Shown piece by piece: positions 23,203 through 35,584 of a stretch of 64,000 nt of DNA; the first letter of the stretch is position 1, and every line of letters begins with the position of its first letter. The notes beneath the pieces were generated by a model. That model was not told where the DNA came from, ran no database searches, and was given only the letters and a program-made list of their open reading frames with translations. The DNA comes from Acephala macrosclerotiorum. Lineage: Eukaryota; Ascomycota; Leotiomycetes; Helotiales; Mollisiaceae. Location of the stretch: the NCBI GenBank assembly GCA_014904845.1, contig MU119228.1, forward strand, positions 1-64,000, given 5' to 3'. The translations under genes were made by a program, and so were the position numbers.

Positions 23203-26200
23203 ATGCCTTATCTCGGCTACCTGCAGGATCTCAGCCAACTGGAGGACCAGGAGTGTTTGCTACCGATTTCTAATGAAGACCAAGCACTGACCAACGCCCA
23301 ACTTCTAGAGCTCGAGCTATCACATCCTCCAGATCTAGCCTTGAGCACAACACCAGCATTCATTCCCCCGGAGGCAGCTGTGAAACCTACCGAGGCCGTC
23401 AAGGCTGATATCGAACGCAGAATCCCATTCACTTTAACCACAGACTATGAGGCTGAGGCAAGCGAGAGCACCAGCAGTCCTCTGATATTAACCCCTGCTA
23501 CAGTACCATCTCCAACAGACAGTCTTCTTCCTGCCATCAACTTCTCTCCTCCTTCACAGTCAGCTTCTACTCAACCGATCAATAGTTCGATTGGCAAGAG
23601 TTTCGAGAAGAATCAAGAAGAGAACACCCTTTCAGCATCAGCCCAACCCGGACTCCATTTTCCTTTGGGAACTAATGCCAGTCTCCTTACAGACCTCAAC
23701 TTTTCTCTATCACCAAACGAAGAAGTAAATACTCAAACTCTATTACGACCAGAATCCAGACTCCCTTTCGATTTTGAATTACCAGTGCCCGCTCGCAAGG
23801 AAGCAAAGAAATTCTCGGGAGAGAACATCTCCCCAATCGAATCTACGCTCCGTTCGCCATTAGGATCTAACGATAATATCCTTGTTCACCTCAAATTTCC
23901 TCTATCCGCCGAGAGGGACACGAAGACTCAAAAGGAGAGCATTCGTCCTGCATTAGCGCGAGCTACGGTCCAGTCTCCAACAAACGCTAGTCTTCTATTC
24001 GACCTTAAGTTCTCACCGCCCAGACCACATGCCCTCAGCGCAACAAAGACTTTTGGTCTCAACAATACCACAAACACGCAGCCGCCACGCATTTACGTCA
24101 ACGAGTCTGACGTGCTTGGATTGGTTTTTGAGAAGGTCGAGCGGCGGGTATTAACGATGGCGACTCCAACAGGTCCTAGCCTTCCCAACTCAGCCCCTGC
24201 TACCACCTTGGCAACTCGTACAACAGAAAACGTAATTGCGGAGTTGAAGGAAGCAAGATCAAATGCTGCCGATGTCAAAGCTAAGTTTCGGCTCGACTCT
24301 TACATTAGCAAGCATTCAGAAATCTCCGACTTACCTGAGCTCACCCTGCACACCCCGGTCAAGAACAATGCCGACGAGAACGATGAGGCCGAGGTTGAAG
24401 ACGAAGACAGTGAAGATGATGTCCAACCTACAGTCAAGCCTCGAAAGATCACTGAGCGAAAGCGTCGGTTGAATGCCATCGCTGATAGCTATCTCCTGCA
24501 GCGAAACTTGAAGTCCCTCAAGGAGGCAAACAAGGTCCGCCCCGAAGACGAGTCTCAACAATCTGCACGATGGCTTGTCAATCAGTCAGTAAATCGCGTC
24601 ATCATCTCGAGTCCACGCGAATATCAGGTGGAGCTTTTCGAAAAGGCTAAGGAGAGAAACACCATTGCAGTCCTGGATACAGGTGAGTAAGCTGATAGAG
24701 CTCTTAGAACCCAGCTAATATTTCTAGGCACTGGCAAGACGTTGATCGCCGTACTTCTACTCCGACATACGTTCGCGCAAGAATTGGAGGATAGAGCTCT
24801 TGGCAAACCAAAGCGCGTCTCATTCTTCTTGGTAGGATTCATGCTCTTCTTGGTAATAAGCTGCTAATAGAGATAGGTGGATTCCGTTCAGTTGGTCTTT
24901 CAGCAACATGCTGTCCTCAAGGCCAATCTGGATCAGCCTATGGACATGTTTTGCGGAGAGATGGGCTGTGACATGTGGAGCAAGAAACATTGGGAGGACA
25001 TCTACTCGAGGAACATGGTCATTGTCTGCACAGCAGAAGTCTTAAGACAATGTCTTCACCGTTCCTTCATCTCCATGGACAGAATCAATCTCCTCATTTT
25101 TGACGAGGCTCATCATGCAAAGAAGGATCATCCATATGCTCGCATCATCAAGGATTTCTACGCACAGGCAGAACGTGGCACCATTCTCCCCAAGATCTTC
25201 GGCATGACCGCTTCTCCTGTGGATGCGAACATAGATGTCGCAAAGGCGGCTGCAGAGTTAGAAGCCATTTTACACGCACAAATCGCCACCACCGCGGATC
25301 CGTCATTCATGCGATATCGTGGCAACCAGATCGAAGAGCAATTGGTCAAATATCAAACTTTAGGACCAAAGTTTGAGACTTCGCTGTACTCACAAATGCG
25401 CGAGAGGTTCAGGTCGAATCCGGTTCTTACCAAACCTCTCATATTTGCCCTCCAGGCTACTCGAGAACTGGGTGCGTGGTGTGCTGATCAAGTCTGGCCA
25501 TTTTGTCTCACCGAAGAGGAGACGCAAAAGCTACAGGCCAAGACCGAACGTCGATACCATACGAAGAAGATCCAGGAAACTATCGACATCTTAGAGACTC
25601 ACAAGGCACAACTCCGTGAAGCTAAGGATATCGTAACGAAGCACACCTTTAGCCCTCCAGACTTGAGTACATTACCACCAAAGATTCCTGGCGATTCGTT
25701 GACTTTACGGGTTCCTTTACCTGCGTCAACGAATGTCTCCTCGAAGGTCATAAACCTGATCCGTGTCTTGCGGGGGCGTTTTGAGCGGGAGACTGATGAT
25801 AAATGTATTGTCTTCGTCAATCAGAGATACACTGCTCGATTGTTGGCTAATCTCTTTGCTCAACCCGAGGTTGGAACTCCACACCTCTTCGTAGGCACGC
25901 TTGTAAGTCACCTCCTCTGATATCCGCGAAGCGGCACTAAACCACCTAGGTCGGCACTCGGACTGGAGATGCAGGAGACTTGAATGCGTCTTTCCGCGAC
26001 CAAGTGGTCACAATGATGAACTTCCGCAAGGGCGTCATCAATTGTCTTTTCGCGACCTCCGTTGCTGAAGAAGGCTTGGATATTCCGGACTGCAATCTCA
26101 TCATTCGATTCGATCTCTACACTACCCTGATTCAGTATATTCAATCCCGCGGCCGCGCACGTCATAAGAATTCGAGGTACATGCACATGCTCGAGGAGGG

Positions 26201-29150
26201 CAATCAGGAGCAGAGGAGAATGATGATGCAAGTTCGTCGGGACGAGGGTATTCTGCAGAAATTTTGCAGTGCTCTCCCTGAGGACCGCAAGTTGATGGGC
26301 AATGATTTTGATATGGACCATTTCCTTGCTAAAGAGAAGAGCCACCGAGTCTACAAGACACCTGCTGGCGCCAAGCTGACCTACAAGATAAGCTTGATGG
26401 TGCTGGCAAACTTTGTTGATTCTCTGCCTCATGGCATGGATGTGAATCTTCAACCAGAGTATGTAACGACGAACCAAGACAAAAACTTCGTCTGTGAAGT
26501 CATTCTTCCCGAAGAGTCTCCAATCCGTGGAGCCATTGGCCGTCAGGCATCGACCAAACAAGTTGCGAAGTGCTCGGCAGCTTTCGAAACCTGCCTAGAG
26601 CTTATAAAGGCAAAGTACCTGGATGAATGGCTATGTCCGACATTTACAAAGCAACTTCCAGCCATGCGAAATGCAGTGCTTGCCGTCGACTCGAAGAAAC
26701 GGGAGGCCTACAACATGAAGACGAAGCCTAAGATCTGGTCTGTGGGAGGCTACCCTGAACAATTGTTTATGACAGCCTTGTATCTGGAAAATCCGGACGC
26801 ACTTGATCGGCCATCACAGCCATTGGCTCTACTGACAAGAACTTATCTTCCTGAGTTGCCATCCTTCTACCTCCACTTCGGCCAAGATCGTCACTCCGCT
26901 GTGAAATGCTCCTCGCCTACCACGCCAATCGAAGTCACTCCATCTATCGTTGGACAGCTCAACACGTTCACCCTCTGCTTCTTCGATGATGTATTCAGTA
27001 AACTCTATGACTCGGACCCCTCGAAAATGCCATATTTCTTGGCTCCTATCAAGCAACACGTTCCTACCGAGCAAAACGATCCATCAACCTTAATTGCGTG
27101 GGATGTGCTAAAGGCAGTTGAGGATCATCAAATGAAGTGGGGCGACAGTCCGTGGGAGAACAAGTCATGGCAGACTCAATCCGATGATTTCTTCAAGGAC
27201 AAATACATTGTCGACCCCTGGGATGGCTCACGCAAGATGTGGAGTTTGGGTGTTACTCGGGAATACAAGCCCCTCGACCCTGTTCCGCCACATTCGGCCC
27301 CTCGCAAAGGTACCAGAAAGAACAATGATAATATCATGGAGTACAGTTGTTCGCTGTGGGCCAAAGCCAGAGCTAAGAGAACTTTTGACCCGAATCAACG
27401 CGTCATCGAGGCTCATCTCATATCTCTTCGTCGAAATTTGCTCGATGAATTCGACACCGGAGAGGAAGAAACTCCCAAGAAGTGTTTTGTCATCTTGGAG
27501 CCCCTGAGAATTTCTGCTGTAAGTCGAGTTTCCTCTGTCTTTATAGTCTATTACTGACTGTGCTAGCTTCCAACCACGGTTGTTGCCATGGCGTACATAT
27601 TTCCAGCTATCATCCATCGCCTAGAGTCATATCTTATTGCTCTCGAGGCCTGCGACCTGCTCCATCTAAAAATCAGACCGGATCTCGCACTTGAAGCAGT
27701 CACCAAAGACTCCGACAACACTGATGAGCATGGGAACGAGCAGGTTAACTTTCAGAGAGGCATGGGCAACAACTATGAACGTCTTGAATTCCTTGGAGAT
27801 TGTTTCTTGAAAATGGCTACCTCCATCTCCCTATTCGGCATTCATCCAGAGAACGATGAGTACAGCTATCATGTTGATCGCATGCTGTTGATCTGCAATG
27901 CAAATCTCAAGAACAATGCTGTCAAGCTGAAGTTGTACGAGTACATCCGTTCGGAGAGCTTCAGCCGACGTGCATGGTACCCTGAGGGCTTGAAGCTCCT
28001 GAAGGGAAAGACAGCAACTGCACCCAATTCGCATAAGCTTGGAGATAAGAGTATTGCAGATGTCTGCGAGGCTTTGATCGGAGCTGCACTTCTGACATGT
28101 CACGAGAGCAAGAGTATGGACAACGCTGTCCGGGCAGTAACTGAACTCGTCTCTAGCGAAAACCACCAAGTCACTTGCTTCGCTGATTATTACAAGCTTC
28201 ACAAGAAGCCCAAGTATCAGGTCGCAGCCGCCACAGAGATGCAGCGCAATCTAGCAACCCAGCTGGAACAAGAACATCCTTACCATTTCAAGTATCCTCG
28301 CCTGGCCCGCTCTGCGTTCACACATCCGGCATACCCCTACTCCTATGAGCGTGTCCCCAGCTACCAGCGTCTGGAGTTTCTTGGCGACTCTCTTCTTGAT
28401 ATGGCCTGCGTCAACTTCCTGTTCCACCGCTATCCAGCCAAGGATCCTCAATGGCTAACCGAGCACAAGATGGCTATGGTTTCCAACCAATTCCTCGGAG
28501 CTCTCTGTGTCTCTCTCGGATTTCACACCCACCTTCTTCTTTTCAATGCAAGCTTCGTAAAGCAGATCGCAGATTACGTGACTGAAGTCACCGAGGCTCG
28601 AAAGCAAGCTGAGGAGGATGCGGCGCGTTCGGGTAAACTGGCCACAGACTGCGCACCCGACTACTGGGTCAGTGTTCGCCTGCCGCCAAAGTGTCTTTCT
28701 GACATCGTTGAGGCATATATCGGAGCCATGTTCGTCGACTCGGAGTACAACTATGAAGAAGTCGAGCGTTTCTTCGATATCCACATTAAGTGGTACTTTG
28801 AAGATATGTCGATCTACGATAGCTACGCTAACAAGCACCCAACCACTTTCCTGACCAAGTTCCTCCAGACCAACATGGGCTGCGCAGAGTGGACCATCAT
28901 TGTGAAGGAGATCAAGACCATCGATGGAAGCAAGCCTTCTGTGGTCGCGATGGTGATCATTCATGGACAGGTAGTGGCAGATGCTGAGGCGGAGAGCAGT
29001 CGGTACGCAAAGGTTGCCGCTGCCGACAAGGCAAAGCGTGCTCTAGATGGCCTACCATTGACGGAGTTTCGACAACAGTTCTGCTGCGATTGCCGTCCTG
29101 ACGACCTTGGTAGCGAGGATGGAACTGAGCTGCATGGTACTGCTATCTAA
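23203..29150 (+). CDS. dcl1: Dicer-like protein 1
   Basis: RNase III enzyme that cuts double-stranded RNA into small RNAs for silencing. Five exons: 23203..24682, 24728..24831, 24877..25902, 25950..27518 and 27567..29150; 1920 residues. Order: unusual N-terminal extension (1-470), Dcl-1-type linker [15 protein letters not shown], helicase with Walker A TGTGKT (~493), DEAHH (604), [16 protein letters not shown] and QSRGRAR (~935). The Dicer-dimer domain ([14 protein letters not shown], ~1018) is next. RNase IIIa (ERLEFLGD ~1464; DVCEALIG ~1558) and RNase IIIb (QRLEFLGD ~1659; [11 protein letters not shown] ~1772) keep the acidic residues. A dsRBD-like end and a terminal CCDC cluster follow. 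Usual fungal Dcl-1 is about 1500-1600 residues, so the extension is extra. Start chosen at MPYLGYL; the upstream ATG at 23116 lies in pyrimidine-rich leader. Confidence 0.95.
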
Positions 29151-32100
29151 GCACTCTGCTGTGGCATGGCGGTTATGATGATGAGGGATGATTACGAAAA
29201 ATAATGATGCATGGTTTCTGGCGCCGATTTGTTGGTAGAGATCCTAATACACTAGCATAGTTCCGCCGATAGATAGATGCTGCTAGGTAGATGGCGTTCG
29301 CGTTCGCGAGAAAAATGTATGGCAGACGCATAAATCCTTGCTTCTCCACGTTTCAAAATCTAAAGCAGCCAAGTACATTTCCAATCGTCTCCCCAAGTCA
29401 TCAAGTACCAGCCCGTGTGCCATGTTGATCGGGAGTCTAATATAAACTTGAAGTTGAAGGAAGTATCACGTGGGTACGAGCACATGCTACTGTTATCCGT
29501 TGTTCGTCTTTCATTGTACCGTGATTGTTACCTTTACTTCTTCCCTTTGATTGCAGGCCCATTTGAGAAGATCGAGGATATCGAACTTCACGTGTACACT
29601 GTTGAGGCGCAGAGTCGAGGATTTACCGCTTCTAGCTAACACATCCTACGTACACTTCTGATCGACTGTGTGAATCTGCCACTTGTATTTCTCCCCGAAG
29701 ACGATAGGGCGGATCTTTTCAGGGCTATTAGCACCCAATCCACATATTCCCTGTTCGTCTGATTGCTAAAACTATCTGGAACTCTCGAAGTGACAGGCCA
29801 AAGGAATTGGAGGAGGGTGCCACAGATAGCGATGACCTGGCAGTGCATGAAGAACGACTTCTTTGATGGGACAAAAGTTCATCCTTCTAATGTCTGCGTT
29901 CATAGTCCCGCTATTCCAGCCTTATCACAAATCACAGCGTCTCCTGCAGTATACTGCGTCGACTTAGGCTTGGATTCGAGAAAGCTTGCGACCAAAACAA
30001 CAAATGGCAGAAGCAGACTCAGTATCGAAATGATGGTCATCGGTAAGCAAGACACTTCAACCCACAATCAACCTAAACGTGGTCAACATCTTCGCACCGA
30101 GGTCCGGAGCCAGAAGAAACAACACAGCCACATTATCAGAGCAATGACCAAACAAATAATTCTTCAACCACCACGACGCATAATGCCAAGTGTCGTCGTA
30201 TTCAAGTTGCCTAGGAGAAGGCATCGACACTTGTCGCCACATGAATCAATAACCATTTCCAACATCTCCCAACCGCCCACCTCTTTGCAACCGCCTTCGA
30301 CGTTGAAGCTCAATGGACCGCTATCTCCGTGTTAGTCTCGTGGCAGACGCCCTCGAGCTCAAACACCACACGACCGAGCGCCCATTTCCACAACGGGAGG
30401 AACAGACGATCGGGATTGGGAGCAAAAAATAGATGTGGTTTAGTCATGAGATGACACGAGGCGGTGAAACACTTTGTCAGCTTTCAGACGAACTTCTAAT
30501 CTTGAACTTTCAACAAGCACATCATCGAGACAACAAAAATTGGTTCCGAGGAGCAAAAAGGTTCGATCCTAAGATCTTGCATCGCATATTCCATGTCATC
30601 CGGAAGGAGAATTACTCATGTGGTGACGAGGCTACAATGCGCCACCATGAACCTCATTGGTAGGGTCGTACGAGCCCCTTTTCTATTTCTCGGCTATTTG
30701 TTCAAGAAGGAATGGAGGTTCCAGAACGCGAATGGTTTCCACTTTTCTGGCTTCCATGACTTCCATCTAACATTTTTCTTTGCTCATCTTTTGGGAAGTT
30801 TGCGATCATGCATGGATGCGGAAGAGCTAGGTAGTTGAAACGGGGGTGTAAGATACCTTATTTGTTTGGCGGCCGCTCTCGTCTATGATATGATGGCCGC
30901 ATTGAGCGGGAGTACGAGGCTTCTTGATAGGATGCTCGGAGATGTAGGGGCTGACGACGAGGCTGCGTGGGTTGGTACGGACCCATTTCCTATCCATTCC
31001 CCATGATCTTTCGTGTCCTGAAACTTCTTCGAATCACGTCCGTCGGTCCGATTGTGGAAATCCGGGAAGTTGGGAAAGTCTCCTTTCGGGGTCAAGATCT
31101 TGGTTGGAGGATCGGATTAGACTTTTGAGACCGAGGTTCGCAAAGGCGGTGCCGGGAAATCTGAAAGTCGTATCTTGGCGAGTAGCGGTTGGCGGGGAAC
31201 GGCTCTTGTCAAGGTTTTGGTGATGCTGGAACTTGGATAGGAAGTTTCGCCTCCAGGTCATCTCAGGGGCAAATGTTGTGAGTAATCATGTCTTCTCTAC
31301 TTCATGGAACGCCACTCGCCGCATTATATGCCTCATTCGGCTTTAGGGCCCGCAATGTCGGCAGCTTGAATCTGACATTTTTGGATTACACACTAGGTAA
31401 AAACTATGAAGCTTATAGTACTGACATGTTTCACGTGACGCCTCAGTACATGAATCTATACTTTTTGCCAAGGGTGTCGTACTCGGTCTGTAGGGTCTAG
31501 TTGAACGCCGCAAAGTTTCAGTTGCACAGTACAACGGGTAGTACCCGTCTGGGCTGCCGTCCGATGGGTTGCGTGAGGCTGATTGAAGGGCTGTGTGAGG
31601 ACTCGGAAGGAGCAGAGATACGAGAAACGAGACGCCTCCTCTTCATCATCACGCCCTCTCCTCCAGCCTGATGCACTCCTCCCGTCCAAACACACGAACC
31701 AACATTTGATCCAAGCTCGATGATCCAGTGTGCGAGCTCGGCAAGGTGCCTGTGCATGGACGGATGACTACGCATGCAAAGAGGGCTCTGTATACGAGAA
31801 GGCAGGGTTGATTGGACCTCTGACCGAGACCCTGTATGGTAAGCGCTTACGAAGTACGCTGATCCGGGGATCGCCGCATTTGGAACAGGCCACAGCCTGC
31901 ATTGAGGCCTGCCTTCACGAAATTCCCCTTAAAAAGACTTTTGTGCGACAGCGAGACGAGCTGAGGTGATATAAGTGTGGTGTATCACGATCACTCACTA
32001 CTGACCTAACTAGCGTAATGTAGGGGACGCATCCACATCCTTGGGGCAGATGCATCCTGGGGGACCAACATCCCCAGCACCGACCCGATACGTGCCCTCT

Positions 32101-32415
32101 GATTCGTAAGATGGCGAGAAGACGGGGGGTTCTGCGGTATTTATGGGTCTAAGCTACGGTTCAGCGTGCATCTGCCTCGATGCTCTATCTGCCCTACCCA
32201 GTAACCCAACCGCCCAGTCATAGTCAAATGCACTATACCAAGTCAGTCTATTACATGCGTCAACCAGTGTGAATACCGAAAAGTAAGATTCCGTGCCGGC
32301 TGCAACAGAACTTTATAAGGCTGTGGCTCTCCCGCTCCGCTACCTTTGGTATCTGATCTCGGGGATCGAGAAATATTTCTGCTAGGGTCGAGAATAGCAT
32401 CACTGATTCGACCAG
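29151..32415. other. 3.3-kb region without a confident gene
   Basis: Between dcl1 and the Zn2Cys6 gene. Apart from a possible membrane-protein relic on the minus strand (separate entry), open frames are short, lack motifs and do not splice into longer products. The right end (32000-32415) is the upstream region of the transcription factor. Confidence 0.5.
29650..30260 (-). pseudogene. Possible membrane-protein relic
   Basis: On the minus strand, three pieces read like a small fungal membrane protein: SWWLKNYLFGHCSDNVAV with a following hydrophobic LFLLAPDLGAKML (about 30170-30080), a hydrophobic MTIISILSLLLPFVVLVASF (about 30030-29970), and MHCQVIAICGTLLQFLWPVT (about 29848-29790). They lie in different frames separated by stops, and I could not find splice sites joining all three. 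It may be an unresolved gene or a decayed copy of a membrane-protein gene. Low certainty. Confidence 0.25.
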
Positions 32416-34331
32416 ATGGCAGAAAGGGTGGCTGCGACATCACCAAGACCAGACTCGGAAGTGAAAGTCAAGAAGACGAGGGCGAGCAAACCGAAAGTGA
32501 AGACAGGATGCCAGACATGCAAGTTCGTAAAAAGCATTTCCTTGAAGATTTGAAAGTGTTGCGTTGAGAGTTGTATTTTGGGGACAACCTCGGGCGACGA
32601 AGCGAGTCCCGACTTTTTGATGTATGAACCCTAGCTGAACATCATAAATCCAGGATACGTCGTGTGAAGTGCGATGAGACTAAGCCCAGCTGTTTGCGCT
32701 GCGTGAGGTTCGGTCACCAGTGCGACGGCTATTCAAGTAAATCTCCATCGAAGCCGGCTTCGTCTAAGAGTTCGAGGGTGCTGGTCCCAAAGTCACCCAG
32801 CAGTCCTGTATCACCTAGTTCATCCACCAAAGATTCTTCAGATTTCAGACCTCCAACTACTCAAGCTCAGGCAAAGCTATATCCATCACCAACTCGATTA
32901 TTATTCCAGAATCCTCATGAGTATCAAGCATTTCAGACATTCTGTAATCGCACTTCTCATCAACTATCTTCATCCTTCTCCTCAGAATTATGGACTCGTC
33001 TCATGCTCCAAGCATGTGAGACTTCACCCTCGATACGGCACGCTGTCATTGCCATCGGAGCGTTGAATCTGAGCCATCCTTCACCTCGGCCAGAAAACTC
33101 AGTCGGAACCCTACGGCATCAATTCGCCTTCCGACAATACAGCAAAGCCCTCTGTCTACTCCGACGAGACGTAGCAGGAGGTTTCTGTGACTTACGGACG
33201 ACGCTGATCGCCTGTCTACTATTCTACTGCTTCGAATCCTACCACGGATATCACGAGCTGGCAATTTCCCAAGTTTATTCCGGCCTAAAACTCATCCGAG
33301 AATGGGCTTCTTCATTCTACAAACCAGATCAAAGTGGACACATCCACATCCGTGTCGGCAGCGAAGATCCACGTGTCGTGGAAGACGACATTCTAAGAGC
33401 GTTTGGCAGCTTGGAGATTCAAGTCATGACATATGCCGATGGACGAACGCGAGAAGCGCACGAGCATTATCGACATTGCGGCCAAGTATCCATCGACGAG
33501 ATGCCGCCCGTCTTCCCGTCTCTAAAAGAAGCGAAGACGTTACTAGAACTTGTGATTAGGAGGAGTATGCACTGGCTTCGCTCTACCATGCATTTACAGA
33601 ATTTCTCAACGCCGAGTTCTCCGGGTGGGAGTCCGACAAGTGATTCCGAGGACACAGGACCTTGTTCTTTGTTTTTTGATGTGGATCCTACATTTGAAGA
33701 GAGATTGGAAACGTTGAAGGAGTATGAGAGGTGGGATGATGCTTTTCGGCCTTTGCTTAACCATAGCCGGAGTAGGAATGCACCCCACGAAGAGTTTTTA
33801 CTGGCGAGTACGTTGAGGTTACATTGGTTGGCGGGATATATGTCAATTGCGTCTAATAACAGCCATTCGAGTCTTGTTAATGATGGAAGATTTACTACGG
33901 AGTTAGAGGAGTTGGTTGATATTGCGAGGATCTTGTTGGATCAGCCGCAGAAATCGGAGGATGGTGGGGGTGGCACGGGTTTCGTGTTCGATATGCAGAT
34001 CATTGTTCCGCTGATGACGGTCGGATGGATCTATCGGCATCGAGCGCTACGGCGGGAAGCTATCCAACTGCTGCTTAGGAGTCCGAGGAAAGAAGGCGTT
34101 TGGGATGGGATTGTGGTAGGGAAAATTATGGCGTGGTTGGCGGGAATTGAGGAGGAGGGTTTGAGGCCTGGAGATGAAGATCAGGATTATGTTCCTGAGT
34201 GGGCGGCGGCGAGGTGTATCAAGATGTCTTTTGAGACAGCGAGGAGGGAAGCAAGTGTTTCTTGCTTGCAGCCGGTAAGGGGCTCACTTATTAGGGAGGA
34301 AGTTAGGAGGGAAGTTGTTATTCCGTGGTGA
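32416..34331 (+). CDS. Zn2Cys6 (GAL4-type) transcription factor
   Basis: Two exons, 32416..32522 and 32654..34331 (intron gttcgt...tccag), 594 residues. The intron splits the zinc cluster: GCQTC before it and KIRRVKCDETKPSCLRC after, giving C-x2-C-x6-C-x5-C-x2-C-x6-C within residues about 32-59. A Ser/Pro-rich linker follows (SKSPSKPASSKSS, SPSSPVSPSSS), then a helical fungal regulatory region with TRLMLQACETSPSIRHAVIAIGAL, typical of C6 regulators. It is nuclear and DNA-binding. No biosynthetic cluster is intact beside it; the decayed NRPS-like gene lies 1.3 kb downstream on the other strand, so a former pathway regulator is possible but unproven. Confidence 0.93.
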
Positions 34332-35584
34332 GGAATTCGAGTCTTCGGAGTTTTTCGGTCGAATGCGGCGGTCGAAATCAGCAATATACCTATCGTTAGT
34401 GGCAACAAAAACATATCAAAGTTTTGAAACTGAAGGGTCGGGTTTGGCTTAATCGCACATGCAGGTTCTTGCATGGAAGGTAGTGGCACAAAAAAAAACG
34501 GATATCAGAAGCATCAGCCCTAGGGTGATGTGGGAGTTAAAGTTTATGTCACGCTGCCAAGAACAACGGCTTCAGCGTATGCAGATTTTGTGCAAGCCCC
34601 CGGATTCCCTGGGGTCCGAAACGCCGACGGTTTTTGGGTGTCCAATTCCCTGTTTGGGCCGTTTTTAAAGATTTTTGGAACGAGATTTAGGTACGTAACC
34701 TTACGGAGGTATATCGAACTCGAAGCGTTGCAGGGTCGGCGATGGGACTCCGGCCCAATCATGTGGTGGACTTGAGATGCCCTAGTGCGTTCCAAAGTCA
34801 ATACGGTCAAGTGTTTCTTGGCTCTGAGGCTTGACTCTAGATCTGAGACATCTTGCATGTCAAACAAGTGGCACAGACGTCAAGATACGAGCTGCGTATT
34901 ATCTCGGTACCTACCCCCGCAATGCGTTGAAAACGACAAGATCAGCCAGAGCTCGGTGAGCTCCAGCGCAGAAAGTACAAGAGCTATCCGAGCTCCTTCC
35001 TTGTTCCCTCGTGGTGAACTATAGAAGATTCCCGTGGCACAGCAAACACAGCGTACAAATCTTTGCAAACTCGAGTAAGTGTCTGCGAGCTTTTAGCAGA
35101 CGCGGTGCTTTCCTAATGCAGCATTCCCGTTAATGTGGTACAGCTTGGCAAGGCGGCCGACATGAGGAAAGACCCGACTGCGCCGTATTCTAGCACCAGT
35201 CACATCGCGTGGAAGTCAAAGGTACCTTTGTAGCCTTTGTTGGAAAGGGAGAGAGGAGAGGGGTACATGCAGGATAGAGCGTTTGAGATTATGCGCAATT
35301 TAGTTTGCTTCTTCTGTAGTCGTTCTACGGTACGCTAATCTATTGCGCCGGTATCCTGTATAATTTATTGGAAAGTGACATAAGCAAGGAAATGTGTTTG
35401 GGGTATGTCATTATCCATGCTGCATGCGGTGGCATGGCCCGCTCCGAGAAAGGTCCTTCGTAAAGTCGCCGAATGGACGTCAAATTCAACGTTATTCCAA
35501 ATGAGGCTCAATTCACATGCAACCCCACTTTGTCGAAAAGAGCAATTCAATCCAACATCCAAAATTGGAAGTTGACGACAACTC
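34332..35584. other. Intergenic region, converging 3' ends
   Basis: About 1.25 kb between the Zn2Cys6 gene and the 3' end of the NRPS-like pseudogene. Short open frames only; no motif, RNA or repeat recognised. Confidence 0.5.
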
